DNA of 64,000 nt from Paludibacteraceae bacterium (GCA_017517845.1 JAFWXW010000009.1:62001-126000); one strand, 5' to 3'. Counted from the first letter of the stretch, positions 35,770 to 45,091 are shown. Numbers and translations: made by a program. The notes: a model not told the origin generated them from the letters alone.

Positions 35770-36493
35770 TAATGATGGAACCATACGCCTAAATCGTGTT
35801 TTATCTAACGCAGGCGTATGTTCTCGTAGAGATGCAGATGTTTATATACAAGCAGGTGTAGTCACTGTAAATGGAGTAGTGGTTACCGAATTGGGAACCA
35901 AAGTAAAACCTTCTGATAAGGTAATGTTCCATGACCAATTAGTTCAATCAGAAAAAAAAGTTTACGTTCTACTTAACAAACCTAAAAACTGTGTTACTAC
36001 AGTGACAGACCCACGTGGACGTATCACAGTACTAGATATTGTACGCGGAGCGTGTTCAGAAAGAATTTATCCTGTTGGACGTTTGGACCGTAATACTACA
36101 GGTGTGTTGCTTTTGACCAATGACGGACAGCTTGCAGATAAACTTACACACCCTCGTTTTGAGAAAAAGAAAATTTATCAAGTGAGCATTGATAAACCAT
36201 TGGAAAAAGAAGATTATGATAAAATCTTAAAAGGTTTCCAGCTAGAAGATGGTTTTATCCAGGCTGACCAACTTGAATATGTAAAAGACGGCAAACGCAA
36301 AGAAATAGGTATAGAAATTCACTCTGGACGTAACCGCATTGTTCGTAGAATTTTTGAACATTTAGGTTATAAGGTAGAAAAACTTGATAGGGTGTATTTT
36401 GCTGGTTTGACTAAGTATAACCTGCCTCGCGGTCGTTGGCGTCACTTAACAGAACAAGAAGTTAATGCTCTTAAAATGGGGGCTTTTGAATAA
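35753..36493 (+). CDS. rluB: RluB/RsuA-family pseudouridine synthase
   Basis: 246 residues. An N-terminal S4 RNA-binding domain ([21 protein letters not shown]) precedes the RsuA-type catalytic domain with the aspartate in [20 protein letters not shown] and the C-terminal [17 protein letters not shown]. RluB modifies U2605 of 23S rRNA; RluE/RluF-like specificity is possible, but S4 plus this length fits RluB best. Confidence 0.88.
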   Translation: MQKKISNDGTIRLNRVLSNAGVCSRRDADVYIQAGVVTVNGVVVTELGTKVKPSDKVMFHDQLVQSEKKVYVLLNKPKNCVTTVTDPRGRITVLDIVRGACSERIYPVGRLDRNTTGVLLLTNDGQLADKLTHPRFEKKKIYQVSIDKPLEKEDYDKILKGFQLEDGFIQADQLEYVKDGKRKEIGIEIHSGRNRIVRRIFEHLGYKVEKLDRVYFAGLTKYNLPRGRWRHLTEQEVNALKMGAFE

Positions 36494-36495
36494 TT

Positions 36496-37167
36496 ATGTC
36501 TAAGGTTTTAAAAGAAGAAAAGGCAATAGTGGTATTTAGTGGTGGACAAGACTCTACCACTTGTCTTTTTTGGGCGTTGGAACAGTTTCAAGAAGTGGTT
36601 GCTGTTACTTTTGATTATGGACAACGTCATGTAAAAGAGATAGAATGTGCCAAGGCAATAACCAAGGAATTGGGAGTGGAGCATCATATCTTGGATATGG
36701 CTTTATTAAACCAACTAGCTCCTAATTCGCTCACAAGAACTGATATAGAAGTAGATGAAGAAATCCCAGATGGTAAAACTGCTCCTAATAGTTTGGTAGA
36801 GGGTAGAAATATGCTTTTCCTTACTTTTGCGGCGGTGCTAGCCAAAGGAAAAGATATTCGTCATATAGTTACTGGTGTGTGCGAAACAGACTTTAGTGGT
36901 TATCCAGATTGCCGTGATGTCTTTATAAAATCTCTTAATGTTACTCTCAATTTATCAATGGATTATTCGTATGTAATTCATACTCCACTTATGTGGCTTA
37001 CAAAGGCTCAAACTTGGGAACTTGCCGACAAATTGGGTAAACTAGATTATATCAGAGAAAAAACTCTAACTTGTTACAACGGCGTTCAAGGTGATGGTTG
37101 TGGACATTGTCCTGCGTGTACGTTAAGGAATAGAGGACTTAAAGAGTACTTAGCGATTAAAAGTTAG
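36496..37167 (+). CDS. queC: 7-cyano-7-deazaguanine synthase
   Basis: Makes preQ0 from 7-carboxy-7-deazaguanine for queuosine. 223 residues. The PP-loop is [17 protein letters not shown] and four zinc cysteines lie in [19 protein letters not shown]. It begins 2 bases after the RluB-like stop. The TAG stop lies in a heptamer array. QueF, the next pathway enzyme, follows. Confidence 0.97.
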   Translation: MSKVLKEEKAIVVFSGGQDSTTCLFWALEQFQEVVAVTFDYGQRHVKEIECAKAITKELGVEHHILDMALLNQLAPNSLTRTDIEVDEEIPDGKTAPNSLVEGRNMLFLTFAAVLAKGKDIRHIVTGVCETDFSGYPDCRDVFIKSLNVTLNLSMDYSYVIHTPLMWLTKAQTWELADKLGKLDYIREKTLTCYNGVQGDGCGHCPACTLRNRGLKEYLAIKS

Positions 37168-37193
37168 GAGTGAGGAGTTAGGAGTGAGGAGTT
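37161..37193 (+). repeat. Heptamer array at the queC stop
   Basis: TTAGGAG, TGAGGAG, TTAGGAG, TGAGGAG alternate; the queC stop TAG (37165-37167) is part of the first unit. Hairpin 1 of the three-hairpin element starts 4 bases later. Confidence 0.92.
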
Positions 37194-37196
37194 GAT

Positions 37197-37300
37197 AACC
37201 CCATTGGGGTTTATCTGTGTAATAGGCAGGTGTTGAGCGATAGCGATAACGCCTGTATAAAAGAAAAAAATAATGGCACTCCCGTAGGGTGTGCGTCTAT
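37197..37300 (+). repeat. Three-hairpin element, copy 1 (5' leader of queF)
   Basis: Hairpin 1 AACCCC-ATT-GGGGTT (37197-37211), hairpin 2 CAGGTGTT...AACGCCTG (37227-37255), hairpin 3 GCACTCCC-GTA-GGGTGTGC (37276-37294), ending GTCTATAAAATAAA. The element ends about 25 bases before the queF ATG and has the same direction as queC and queF. Confidence 0.8.
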
Positions 37301-37325
37301 AAAATAAATAAAACGCCAAAACAAT

Positions 37326-37787
37326 ATGTTATTAGGTTCAGCAAATACAAAATACCCAACAGACTATGCACCAGAGGTGCTAGAATATTTTGAAAACAAA
37401 CACAAAGGCAACGACTATTTTGTAAAATTCAATTGTCCTGAGTTTACTAGTCTTTGTCCAATTACATCTCAACCAGACTTTGCTACCATTTATATCAGTT
37501 ATATTCCAGATGAAAAAATGGTAGAAAGCAAATCTCTAAAACTTTACTTATTTAGTTTCCGCAATAGGGGAGACTTTCACGAAGATTGCGTAAATATCAT
37601 AATGAAAGACCTAATCAAACTAATGGATCCTAAATATATAGAGGTGACAGGTAAATTCCTACCACGTGGTGGTATAAGCATTGACCCATACGCAAACTAT
37701 GGTCGCCCAGGCACCAAGTACGAAGAACTAGCTTGGTATAGATTACAAAATCACGATATGCAATTGGAAAAGGTAGATAATAGATAA
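37326..37787 (+). CDS. queF: NADPH-dependent 7-cyano-7-deazaguanine reductase
   Basis: Reduces preQ0 to preQ1. 153 residues, the short (type I) form. The catalytic Cys is in [19 protein letters not shown] and the QueF signature [20 protein letters not shown] follows. A structured repeat fills the gap from queC. The stop codon lies at the base of a long terminator stem. Confidence 0.97.
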   Translation: MLLGSANTKYPTDYAPEVLEYFENKHKGNDYFVKFNCPEFTSLCPITSQPDFATIYISYIPDEKMVESKSLKLYLFSFRNRGDFHEDCVNIIMKDLIKLMDPKYIEVTGKFLPRGGISIDPYANYGRPGTKYEELAWYRLQNHDMQLEKVDNR

Positions 37788-37826
37788 TAACAATAATGGT
37801 GACCGCAAGGTCACCATTATTGTTAT
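37787..37826. terminator. Bidirectional terminator, 18-bp stem with GCAA loop
   Basis: 37787-37804 pairs without mismatch to 37809-37826; the loop is GCAA, a stable GNRA tetraloop. It occupies the whole space between convergent queF and the aldehyde dehydrogenase gene. Confidence 0.9.
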
Positions 37827-39203
37827 CTATAGTAAGAACTTAATATACTTAAATAGTGAGTACGGCATGTAGCGGAAGGGAACGTCGAGCCATGTTGGGG
37901 TGTAAAGGACTGTGCGTTTGTGTGAAAAGGCTGTGAAACTATCTTTGCCGTGATAACAACCTAGTCCAGAATTTCCTACGCCTCCAAATGGTGAGTTTTC
38001 GTTTGCGATGTGCATAATGGTGTCGTTGAGACATGCACCACCAGAGGTACATTTTCTAATAGCTTCCCAACCATTTTTCTTTTCTCCGAAATAATAAAAT
38101 GCTAATGGTTTTGGTCTTTTGTTTACGAGCTCTAACGCTTCTTTTTTGTCTTCAAATTCTATGATAGGAAGCACTGGACCAAAGATTTCATTATTCATCA
38201 CTGGTGAATCTAGATTGGTAACTTTAAGAAGGGTAGGTTCTATAAATCTTTCCTGTTCGTCAGTTTTGCCGCCTAGAAGAATTTCTCCATCTTTTAAATA
38301 CGAAGACACTCTATTGAATTCTTTAGTATTTATCATTCGCACGTAGTGGCTGCTATTTTGCACATTTTCGCCGTGCATTTTGGTTAAGTTTGTTTTAAAG
38401 CGTTTCACAAACTCTTCTGTAAGACTTTTGTGTATTAAAACATAGTCTGGAGCAATGCAAGTTTGACCAGAATTTAATGTTTTGCCCCAAGAAATGCGGC
38501 GCGCGGCTAGTTCTATATCTGCTGTTTCGTCTATAATGCAAGGACTCTTTCCACCAAGCTCCAACACCACAGGAGTAAGGTATTTAGCTGCAGCAGTCAT
38601 CACGGTTCTGCCAAGTGAAGGGCTTCCTGTAAAGAATATCGTATCAAATTTTAAATCGAGTAATTGACTATTTACTTCACGATTTCCTTGCACCACTGCA
38701 ATGTATGATTCATCAAATGTTTCTTTAATCATTTTCTCTAGCACAGTAGAAACATTTTCTACGTATGGAGAAGGTTTCAAGATTGCAGTGCAACCAGCAG
38801 AAATGGCACCAACTAGTGGATTTAATAGTAGTTGAACAGGGTAATTCCATGGTGCTATAATTAAACTATTTCCTAGTGGTTCTTGTACCAAATATGTACT
38901 AGATGGGAAGAGCTTAAGTGGAGTATTTACATATCTTTTTTTACTCCATGAACTAACATGTTTAATGTGTTTTTTTATTTCACCTAGGACTATGCTTATT
39001 TCTGTTAGGAATGCCTCTTCGTATGATTTATGTAGGTCTTGATAAAGTGCTTCACATAGTGGTTTTTCCCATTTTATCAATGCAGCATAAAGTTTTTTAA
39101 GCATTGCTTTGCGAAACTTTATATCGTATGTAGCACGTGTAGCGAAGAATTCTTGTTGGGAAGTGTGAATGCGGATTATTTCCGCATGTGGGGTATTGTT
39201 CAT
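37827..39203 (-). CDS. Aldehyde dehydrogenase (class 3-like)
   Basis: 458 residues, shorter than class 1/2 enzymes, as for class 3/coniferyl-type. NAD-binding and catalytic motifs: APWNYPVQL, FTGSPSLGR, the general base in LELGGKSPC, and the nucleophile in NSGQTCIAPDYVLI. NDTIMH and NSPFGGVGNSGLG are typical. The C-terminus (PFRYMPYSLFKYIKFLL) is hydrophobic and may contact membrane. The substrate is unknown; long-chain or aromatic aldehydes are likely. Confidence 0.9.
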   Translation of the reverse strand: MNNTPHAEIIRIHTSQQEFFATRATYDIKFRKAMLKKLYAALIKWEKPLCEALYQDLHKSYEEAFLTEISIVLGEIKKHIKHVSSWSKKRYVNTPLKLFPSSTYLVQEPLGNSLIIAPWNYPVQLLLNPLVGAISAGCTAILKPSPYVENVSTVLEKMIKETFDESYIAVVQGNREVNSQLLDLKFDTIFFTGSPSLGRTVMTAAAKYLTPVVLELGGKSPCIIDETADIELAARRISWGKTLNSGQTCIAPDYVLIHKSLTEEFVKRFKTNLTKMHGENVQNSSHYVRMINTKEFNRVSSYLKDGEILLGGKTDEQERFIEPTLLKVTNLDSPVMNNEIFGPVLPIIEFEDKKEALELVNKRPKPLAFYYFGEKKNGWEAIRKCTSGGACLNDTIMHIANENSPFGGVGNSGLGCYHGKDSFTAFSHKRTVLYTPTWLDVPFRYMPYSLFKYIKFLL

Positions 39204-39231
39204 TGTTCTTAGATTGATTGGTTTTATATAA

Positions 39232-39282
39232 GAATTAGTTTAAAGGAGTGAACAACGAAGAAGTCACCCTTTAAACTAATTC
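39232..39282 (-). terminator. 15-bp inverted repeat after trxB
   Basis: GAATTAGTTTAAAGG (39232-39246) pairs perfectly with CCTTTAAACTAATTC (39268-39282); inside, GTGA and TCAC extend the stem. There is no clear T-run, so termination is only probable. Confidence 0.6.
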
Positions 39283-39285
39283 GAC

Positions 39286-40227
39286 TTACTTAAGTCCTTG
39301 GTGTAGCAAATATCTTTCCGCCTCAATAGCAGCTTTACAACCACTGCCAGCAGAGGTAATAGCTTGACGATAAATAGGGTCTGCAACGTCGCCTGCTGCG
39401 TAAACACCTTCTACACTTGTTTGAGCAGAATTGTTTTTGGTTACGATATAACCTTGTTCGTCTGTTTCTATATAGTCTGCAAAAACTTTTGAGTTTGGCT
39501 GGTGACCAATAGCAAGGAAGAAACCGTCTATGTCTATGTGTACGTTTTCTTCATTTTCTTCACCTTTGTTTTTAACTAGGTCTGCACCATCTAGGTCAAA
39601 TTTGCCAGTTAAACCAAGGGTTTGGTGTTTGAATAGTACAGTGATGTTTTCTTTGTTAAGTACTCTTTCTTGCATTACTTGAGATGCACGAAGCACATCA
39701 CGACGAACTATTAAATATACTTGCTTACATAGGGTAGAAAGGTAAAGTGCTTCTTCACAAGCTGTGTCGCCACCGCCTACAACTGCTACAGTTTTCTTTC
39801 TGTAGAAGAATCCGTCACATGTGGCACAAGCAGATACGCCAGCACCGCGTAGTCTTGCTTCGTCTGGAAGACCTAGATATTTGGCAGAAGCACCTGTGGC
39901 AATAATTACTGTGTGTGCTTCTAATGTAGTTTCTCCGTCTATAACAACCTTTTTAGGAGAACAAGAAAAATCTACTTCTGTTGCAATACCTGTACGAATT
40001 TCTGTTCCGAAACGTAGTGCTTGTTTTCTAATGTCTTCCATCATTTCTACACCAGAAGTGCCTTCTGGATAGCCAGGGAAGTTTTCTATATCTGTTGTTG
40101 TGGTTAATTGGCCACCAGGCAGAATCCCTTCATAAACAATAGGGTTTAAACCTGCTCTAGAGGCATAAATAGCAGCTGTTAGTCCAGCAGGACCAGATCC
40201 TAAAATTAGACATTTAATTATACTCAT
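39286..40227 (-). CDS. trxB: Thioredoxin reductase
   Basis: NADPH-dependent flavoprotein that reduces thioredoxin. 313 residues. FAD site GSGPAGLTAAIYASRAGL, redox pair CATC in SACATCDGFFY (about residue 135), NADPH site VVGGGDTACEEALYLS, and the C-terminal GVYAAGDVAD. It follows lolA by 6 bases. Confidence 0.97.
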   Translation of the reverse strand: MSIIKCLILGSGPAGLTAAIYASRAGLNPIVYEGILPGGQLTTTTDIENFPGYPEGTSGVEMMEDIRKQALRFGTEIRTGIATEVDFSCSPKKVVIDGETTLEAHTVIIATGASAKYLGLPDEARLRGAGVSACATCDGFFYRKKTVAVVGGGDTACEEALYLSTLCKQVYLIVRRDVLRASQVMQERVLNKENITVLFKHQTLGLTGKFDLDGADLVKNKGEENEENVHIDIDGFFLAIGHQPNSKVFADYIETDEQGYIVTKNNSAQTSVEGVYAAGDVADPIYRQAITSAGSGCKAAIEAERYLLHQGLK

Positions 40228-40233
40228 ATCGAT

Positions 40234-40878
40234 TTATCTTAAGTCTATAAGCATCGCTTTGGGATATTTAGTTGTATCAAAATCCAATTCGTTAGGCTTA
40301 TAGTTTAGGTTAGTTTTAAGCTTTGTAATGTTTATTGAACTAATCATACCATTTTTATTATGTGTGCTAACACCAACAGGTTCGTATGTTTTGGTATCAA
40401 CAGAAATGGTAGATTTAAAGAAAGGGTCATTTTTATCTTCTGGATATAAACTTATGATGGCGATTTCTCTACCATTTTCGTTTTTATATTCTGGAGCGGT
40501 AATGGTATATCCTTTTTTATAACTTCCCATAATAGAAGTAGGGTCTATGCCTTCTAACTCTTCTGTGGCAGGTGCACTAACAGTAATTTCATTGGCTTGT
40601 TTGTTATAAACATAAAGGTTTTTGCCATCAAATGTCATATTTGCAAGTGATGTTTCCAAAACAAATCTCTTGCCTTGTGTTTTCAAACTGCCTTTAATGC
40701 TATTGGAAGTGCCACTTTGTGCATCTTCCAACTCTATTTTAAGTTGTAATTCTGTACCTGTAGAGTTTTTGTAGGTATTAGACATTTTGTCCAAAATTTC
40801 CACAGACTTAGTGTCTAACTGTGAAAAAGCAGAAGTGATAATTGATAAACAAATAAATAAACTAAATAATTTTTTCAT
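40234..40878 (-). CDS. lolA: LolA-like outer membrane lipoprotein carrier
   Basis: 214 residues with a signal peptide (MKKLFSLFICLSIITSAFS). The fold of LolA is suggested by TELQLKIELEDAQ, KGSLKTQGKRFVLETS, FDGKNLYVYNKQANEITV and the C-terminal DFDTTKYPKAMLIDLR. LolA carries lipoproteins across the periplasm. Being next to trxB is common in Bacteroidales. Confidence 0.85.
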   Translation of the reverse strand: MKKLFSLFICLSIITSAFSQLDTKSVEILDKMSNTYKNSTGTELQLKIELEDAQSGTSNSIKGSLKTQGKRFVLETSLANMTFDGKNLYVYNKQANEITVSAPATEELEGIDPTSIMGSYKKGYTITAPEYKNENGREIAIISLYPEDKNDPFFKSTISVDTKTYEPVGVSTHNKNGMISSINITKLKTNLNYKPNELDFDTTKYPKAMLIDLR

Positions 40879-40879
40879 T

Positions 40880-41449
40880 TTATTTCTTTTTTTGAACCGA
40901 CCAACCGAATTTTCCTATTTTTCGGCCTAAACCATAATATTGACCATGACTATAGGCCAAAAGTTTAGCAGCTTCTAAGTCGAATGCATCAGTTTCTGGG
41001 TTTATATATTTGTCATCTGCCTGAATATTAACCACTTTGGCAATAAACATATCATGTGTACCCAATTCTTTAATCTCTACAACTTCACATTCTATGTTTA
41101 GTGGAGATTCTTCTATGATAGGGGCATTAACGCATTGGGCTTTCTTTGGTGTAAGTTTCATCTCTGAGAACTTATTATAATCTTTCCCGCTTCTTACTCC
41201 ACACCAATCTGTTGCAAAAGCCATATCTTCTGTAGTAAGATTGAGTACGAAGCATCCGCTACGTTTGATAATATCGTATGAATGACGTGATTTTCTCACA
41301 GAAATATAGCACATAGCAGGATCTGAACATATAGTTCCTGTCCAACTTACAGTTAATACATTATATTCGGCTTCGTTTTCTCCACAACTTACCATTAGTG
41401 CTGGAAGAGGGTAGATAAGTGTGCCTGGTTTCCATTGTACTTTACCCAT
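40880..41449 (-). CDS. Flavin reductase-like FMN-binding protein
   Basis: 189 residues. The flavoredoxin/flavin reductase domain is indicated by YNVLTVSWTGTICSDPAMCYISVRKSRHSYDIIKRSGCFVLN and CGVRSGKDYNKF. Such proteins bind FMN and pass electrons to partner enzymes. It starts 6 bases after pyrI, the usual position in this phylum, though no link to pyrimidines is known to me. Confidence 0.87.
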   Translation of the reverse strand: MGKVQWKPGTLIYPLPALMVSCGENEAEYNVLTVSWTGTICSDPAMCYISVRKSRHSYDIIKRSGCFVLNLTTEDMAFATDWCGVRSGKDYNKFSEMKLTPKKAQCVNAPIIEESPLNIECEVVEIKELGTHDMFIAKVVNIQADDKYINPETDAFDLEAAKLLAYSHGQYYGLGRKIGKFGWSVQKKK

Positions 41450-41455
41450 GTCTGT

Positions 41456-41908
41456 TTATTTTAAAATAAAGTCTTCTGCTTTAATATATCTTTCGCAATA
41501 ATGGCATTTTACAGTGCGGTCTTCTTTGTTCACTACGTGAAAATGTGTGGTAACATTTTGCTTGTTTGTGATGCACATAGGGTTTACGCAATGTAGAACA
41601 TCATATACTTCATCTGGCATTTCGCATATTTTTTTCTCTACCACTTGATAGTCTTTGATAATGTTGATGCGAGCATGTGGAGCTATTAATGCAATTTTAT
41701 TAAATTCTTGTGGATCTATATATCTACCAGAGATTTTAATTACACCTTTTTTGCCTAACTTACTACTATCTAGGTTGTTGCCAATAGTTATTTGGTCTGT
41801 CATTGTATCTAGATGTAGTATGTTTACTATTTGAAATAACTTGTCGGCTGGAATATGGTCTATAACAGTGCCATTTTCTAGTGCTCGTACTACTAATTCT
41901 TTTTTCAT
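41456..41908 (-). CDS. pyrI: Aspartate carbamoyltransferase regulatory chain
   Basis: 150 residues. The N-terminal allosteric nucleotide domain (ALENGTVIDHIPADKLFQIV) is followed by a zinc domain with four cysteines, CVNPMCITN and CHYC, that contacts PyrB. Its presence means ATCase here is of the large, CTP/ATP-regulated type. Confidence 0.96.
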   Translation of the reverse strand: MKKELVVRALENGTVIDHIPADKLFQIVNILHLDTMTDQITIGNNLDSSKLGKKGVIKISGRYIDPQEFNKIALIAPHARINIIKDYQVVEKKICEMPDEVYDVLHCVNPMCITNKQNVTTHFHVVNKEDRTVKCHYCERYIKAEDFILK

Positions 41909-41937
41909 AAACTTGGTAAATTTGAATTTTTATGAGA

Positions 41938-41973
41938 ACTTATTTAAGGATTATGAGGAGTTTTTAAATAAGT
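41938..41973 (-). repeat. Hairpin at the pyrB/pyrI junction
   Basis: ACTTATTTAA (41938-41947) and TTAAATAAGT (41964-41973) pair perfectly. One arm contains the pyrB stop codon. It could tune pyrI relative to pyrB or be a processing site. Confidence 0.5.
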
Positions 41974-42866
41974 CCGAGTATATCGCATATAACAGCTTGA
42001 CGTGCATACACCCCATTGCGAGCTTGCTCAAAATAATAAGCCTTAGGATTATCATCTACATCTTCTGAAATCTCGTTTACACGAGGAAGTGGGTGAAGAA
42101 TTTTTAGGTTATCTTTACTTCCGTCGAGCATGGCATTGTGTAGGGTATAAGTGTTTTTCACTTTTTCATATTCTACTAGGTCTGTAAAGCGTTCTTGTTG
42201 TACACGAGTCATATACAGAATGTCTGTTTCTTTAAGAATATCATTCATATCCTCTATTTCTCTAAATGAGATTTTGTGTTTACGACAATAATCTATATAT
42301 TGTTCAGGCATTCTTAATTCTTTGGGTGCTACGAAATTAAATTTAGGATTAAAAAATCTCATAGCCATTAAAAGAGAGTGAACTGTGCGACCATATTTTA
42401 AATCTCCCACCATGCTCAATGTCAAATCTTCTAGTTTACCTTGTGTCTTTTTTATAGAGTAAAGGTCTAGCATGGTTTGGGTAGGGTGTTGGTTTGCTCC
42501 GTCTCCCGCATTAATTACAGGAACAGATGCTACTTCTGATGCCAATCTAGCAGCACCTTCTACAGGGTGTCGCATAATGATTAGATCTACATAGTTACTA
42601 ACCATTTTTATGGTGTCTTTAAGGGTTTCTCCCTTTGATGAACTAGATGTAGCTGCGTCTGAAAAACCTATAACTCTACCGCCAAGTCTGTTTACTGCTG
42701 TTTCAAAACTTAGGCGTGTGCGTGTAGATGGCTCAAAAAATAGCGTTGCTACTAGTTTACCATCTAGAAGTTTGTTATTAGGGTTTTGTTCAAATTTTTC
42801 TGCTAAATCTAATATGCGTAAGATATATTCCTTACTACAATCTGATATAGATACTAGACTTTTCAT
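41964..42866 (-). CDS. pyrB: Aspartate carbamoyltransferase catalytic chain
   Basis: First committed step of pyrimidine synthesis. 300 residues. Carbamoyl phosphate site [13 protein letters not shown] (about residue 45), [10 protein letters not shown], and [11 protein letters not shown] at the aspartate site. pyrI is 55 bases downstream. A heptamer array lies about 20 bases upstream of the start. Confidence 0.97.
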   Translation of the reverse strand: MKSLVSISDCSKEYILRILDLAEKFEQNPNNKLLDGKLVATLFFEPSTRTRLSFETAVNRLGGRVIGFSDAATSSSSKGETLKDTIKMVSNYVDLIIMRHPVEGAARLASEVASVPVINAGDGANQHPTQTMLDLYSIKKTQGKLEDLTLSMVGDLKYGRTVHSLLMAMRFFNPKFNFVAPKELRMPEQYIDYCRKHKISFREIEDMNDILKETDILYMTRVQQERFTDLVEYEKVKNTYTLHNAMLDGSKDNLKILHPLPRVNEISEDVDDNPKAYYFEQARNGVYARQAVICDILGLI

Positions 42867-42887
42867 TTTTAATAGGAATTAAAAATA

Positions 42888-42937
42888 GTTAGGAGTTAGG
42901 AGTTAGGAATTAGGAGTTCAATATAATTCCTAATTAT
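42888..42937. repeat. Opposed heptamer arrays upstream of pyrB
   Basis: Four units forward (TTAGGAG, TTAGGAA) at 42888-42919 then a reverse TTAGGAA unit at 42925-42937. With 42961-42973 it fills the DUF1015-pyrB gap and can fold as a hairpin. Confidence 0.88.
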
Positions 42938-42973
42938 TCACTGACGTTCATCAGTACGTCCTCATTCCTAATT
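42933..42973 (-). repeat. GGACG-type dispersed element, copy 2
   Basis: On the minus strand it follows the DUF1015 stop by 3 bases: ATTAGGAATGAGGACG, TGATGAACGTC, GTGAATAATTAG. It matches the sequence after nqrF (19865-19899) in order and orientation. Confidence 0.6.
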
Positions 42974-42976
42974 GTT

Positions 42977-44218
42977 TTATACAAGTTTGTGAATTACTAG
43001 ACCTGAGCGAAGTTTTGGTTCAAACCAGGTGGTTTTTGGAGGCATGATGTTGACTGTATCTGCAATGTCGATAAGTTGTTTCATTGAAACAGGATATAGA
43101 GCAAGAGCAACTTTCATTTCACCACTATCAACACGTTTTTTAAGTTCGCCAAGACCACGGATACCACCAACGAAGTCGATACGTTTGTCGCTTCTTAAGT
43201 CCTTAATGCCTAAGATTTCGTCTAGGATTAGGTTTGAAGAGATTGTTACGTCTAGTACGCCGATAGGGTCGTTGTCGTTGTATGTGCCTTCTTTTGCTGT
43301 TAAAGAATACCATTTACCGCTTAGGTAAAGTGAGAAATTGTGAAGTGCGTTTGGTTTGTAGATTTCTTCACCCATTTCTTTAACGTCGAAGTTTGCTTCT
43401 AGTGCTTTTAGGAATTCTTCGTCAGAAAGTCCGTTTAAGTCTTTCACTACGCGGTTGTAGTCTATAATGTTTAGTTGGTTGTCTGGGAAACAAACTGCTA
43501 GGAAGTAGTTGTATTCTTCGTCGCCAACGTGATTTGGGTTTTGTTTGCGTTTTTCGTCGCCTACTAGAGCTGCAGCTGCACTACGGTGGTGACCGTCTGC
43601 GATATACATTGCTGGGAACTCAGCGAATATTTCTGTGATGCGAGCAATGGTAGCAGCGTCGTCGATTACCCAGAAGTGGTGACCGAAACCGTCAGGTGCT
43701 ACGAAGTCGTATTCTGGTTCGCCTGCTACAACTTTTGATACGATAGCATCTAGTTCGTCTTGGTGTGGGAATGCGAAGAATACAGGTTCGATGTTTGCAT
43801 TGTTTACACGAACGTGTTTCATACGGTCTTCTTCTTTGTCTCTACGAGTTAATTCGTGTTTTTTGATTTTGCCTGTCATGTAGTCTTCTACTGCTGCACA
43901 AACTACTAGACCATATTGGGTTCTGCCATTCATGGTTTGTGCATAAACGTAGTATTTGTCTTCTGCGTCCTGTACCAACCAACCATTGTCTTGGAATTTT
44001 TGGAAGTTTTCTGCTGCTTTTGCATAAACTCTTTCGTCGTGTTCGTCTGTTCCTACGGGGAAGTCGATTTCTGGTTTAATGATATGGTAAAGAGATTTTT
44101 CGTTACCTTCTGCTTCTGCACGTGCTTCTTCTGAGTTTAATACGTCGTATGGACGTGATGCTACTTGTTCTACAAGTTCTTTTGGTGGGCGAATACCCTT
44201 AAATGGTTTTACTATCAT
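42977..44218 (-). CDS. DUF1015 family protein
   Basis: 413 residues. DUF1015 signatures: IVKPFKGIRPPKELVEQVASRPYDVLN at the start, YIADGHHRSAAA (HHR motif) near residue 210, and KTTWFEPKLRSGL at the end. The family is linked by gene neighbourhood to serine synthesis in Bacteroidales, but serA/serC are not here; the enzymatic activity is not established. ATG 44218 was chosen because it starts exactly at the conserved region. Codon use is biased to CGT/GAA and suggests high expression. Confidence 0.87.
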   Translation of the reverse strand: MIVKPFKGIRPPKELVEQVASRPYDVLNSEEARAEAEGNEKSLYHIIKPEIDFPVGTDEHDERVYAKAAENFQKFQDNGWLVQDAEDKYYVYAQTMNGRTQYGLVVCAAVEDYMTGKIKKHELTRRDKEEDRMKHVRVNNANIEPVFFAFPHQDELDAIVSKVVAGEPEYDFVAPDGFGHHFWVIDDAATIARITEIFAEFPAMYIADGHHRSAAAALVGDEKRKQNPNHVGDEEYNYFLAVCFPDNQLNIIDYNRVVKDLNGLSDEEFLKALEANFDVKEMGEEIYKPNALHNFSLYLSGKWYSLTAKEGTYNDNDPIGVLDVTISSNLILDEILGIKDLRSDKRIDFVGGIRGLGELKKRVDSGEMKVALALYPVSMKQLIDIADTVNIMPPKTTWFEPKLRSGLVIHKLV

Positions 44219-44307
44219 GATATTATAATTTAGTTGTTTGTTGTTTCTATTTAAAATCGTTGTTGTAATAATAATTTTCACTTCGCGCTCTTCACGGGAT
44301 TTTACTC

Positions 44308-44370
44308 ATTATTGACTACAAAAGCTAAACTCACTTCGTTCAGACAACGCTTTTGCTTAACGTCAATAAT
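44308..44370. repeat. Long hairpin in the mnmD-DUF1015 gap
   Basis: ATTATTGAC (44308-44316)/GTCAATAAT (44362-44370), continued by CAAAAGC (44319-44325)/GCTTTTG (44349-44355). It lies between the mnmD heptamer array and the DUF1015 start, a position like that of the larger structured elements. Confidence 0.7.
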
Positions 44371-44424
44371 TTCTTAAAATCTATTTCCGCTCATCGCGAG
44401 GCGTTCAAATTTATTATTTCAACA

Positions 44425-44457
44425 AACTCCTAACTCCTCACTCCTCACTCCTAACTG
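44425..44457 (-). repeat. Heptamer array encoding the end of mnmD
   Basis: Four units TTAGGAG/TGAGGAG read on the minus strand. The last codons and the TGA stop of mnmD are inside it. Confidence 0.92.
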
Positions 44458-45091
44458 CTGAAAGCTTTTCGCGTTTGCCTGGAGGACCTGGTAGGCGGTG
44501 TACGGTGAAACCTGCGGCTTGCAAGTTTCGGCGAACATATCCTTTGGCACAATAAGTGGTAAGGATAGCTCCTGCGTTGCAATGCGAAAAAATCTTTTCA
44601 AATATTCCCAAAGACCAAAGTTCTGGTTGTTTTTCGGGTGAAAATGCGTCGTAATACACCACGTCAAACTTGTAATCCTTTAGGTCTAAAGAGCAAAAAT
44701 CGCTCTGAATTTTTACAATCTCAAAGTTACTGCAAATTTTTGAATTTTCGCCCCATTTTGCCTCATGAAGTTTCAACAAAATGTCTTTTTTTTCTGGGCA
44801 AAGAATTTCAGCGTAGTTTAAACTCTTTACTTGCTCTGTATTAATGGGGTAGAGCTCCACTGTGTGGTAGTAAATTTTCTTGTTTGTTTTCTCTGCTTCG
44901 AGCAATGTGAGAAGAGCATTTAGACCAGTTCCAAACCCCATTTCAAGTATGTGAATTTCATCTTTTGAGCATTCATTTAGCCCATCTTTTATGAAAATAT
45001 GCATACTTTCCTGTATCGCCCCATGTGTGGAATGATAATATTCCCCAATCTTCTCATTATATAAAGTAGTAGAACCGTCTTCTGTGATCAT
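44438..45091 (-). CDS. mnmD: MnmD-like tRNA wobble-uridine methyltransferase
   Basis: 217 residues, corresponding to the methyltransferase half of MnmC (DUF752), which turns nm5s2U into mnm5s2U in tRNA. SAM site EMGFGTGLNALLTLLEA, the signature YYDAFSPEKQPELW and the C-terminal GFTVHRLPGPPGKRE are present. The last six residues, AVRSEE, come from the heptamer array, so the original C-terminus after PGKREKLS has probably been replaced. ATG 45091 was chosen; the longer frame would include a promoter-like box. Confidence 0.85.
   Translation of the reverse strand: MITEDGSTTLYNEKIGEYYHSTHGAIQESMHIFIKDGLNECSKDEIHILEMGFGTGLNALLTLLEAEKTNKKIYYHTVELYPINTEQVKSLNYAEILCPEKKDILLKLHEAKWGENSKICSNFEIVKIQSDFCSLDLKDYKFDVVYYDAFSPEKQPELWSLGIFEKIFSHCNAGAILTTYCAKGYVRRNLQAAGFTVHRLPGPPGKREKLSAVRSEE

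Noticed and set aside
44419..44667. 82-codon minus-strand ORF ending [11 protein letters not shown]
   Set aside because: It is out of frame with mnmD and ends in the heptamer array; a shadow of mnmD.
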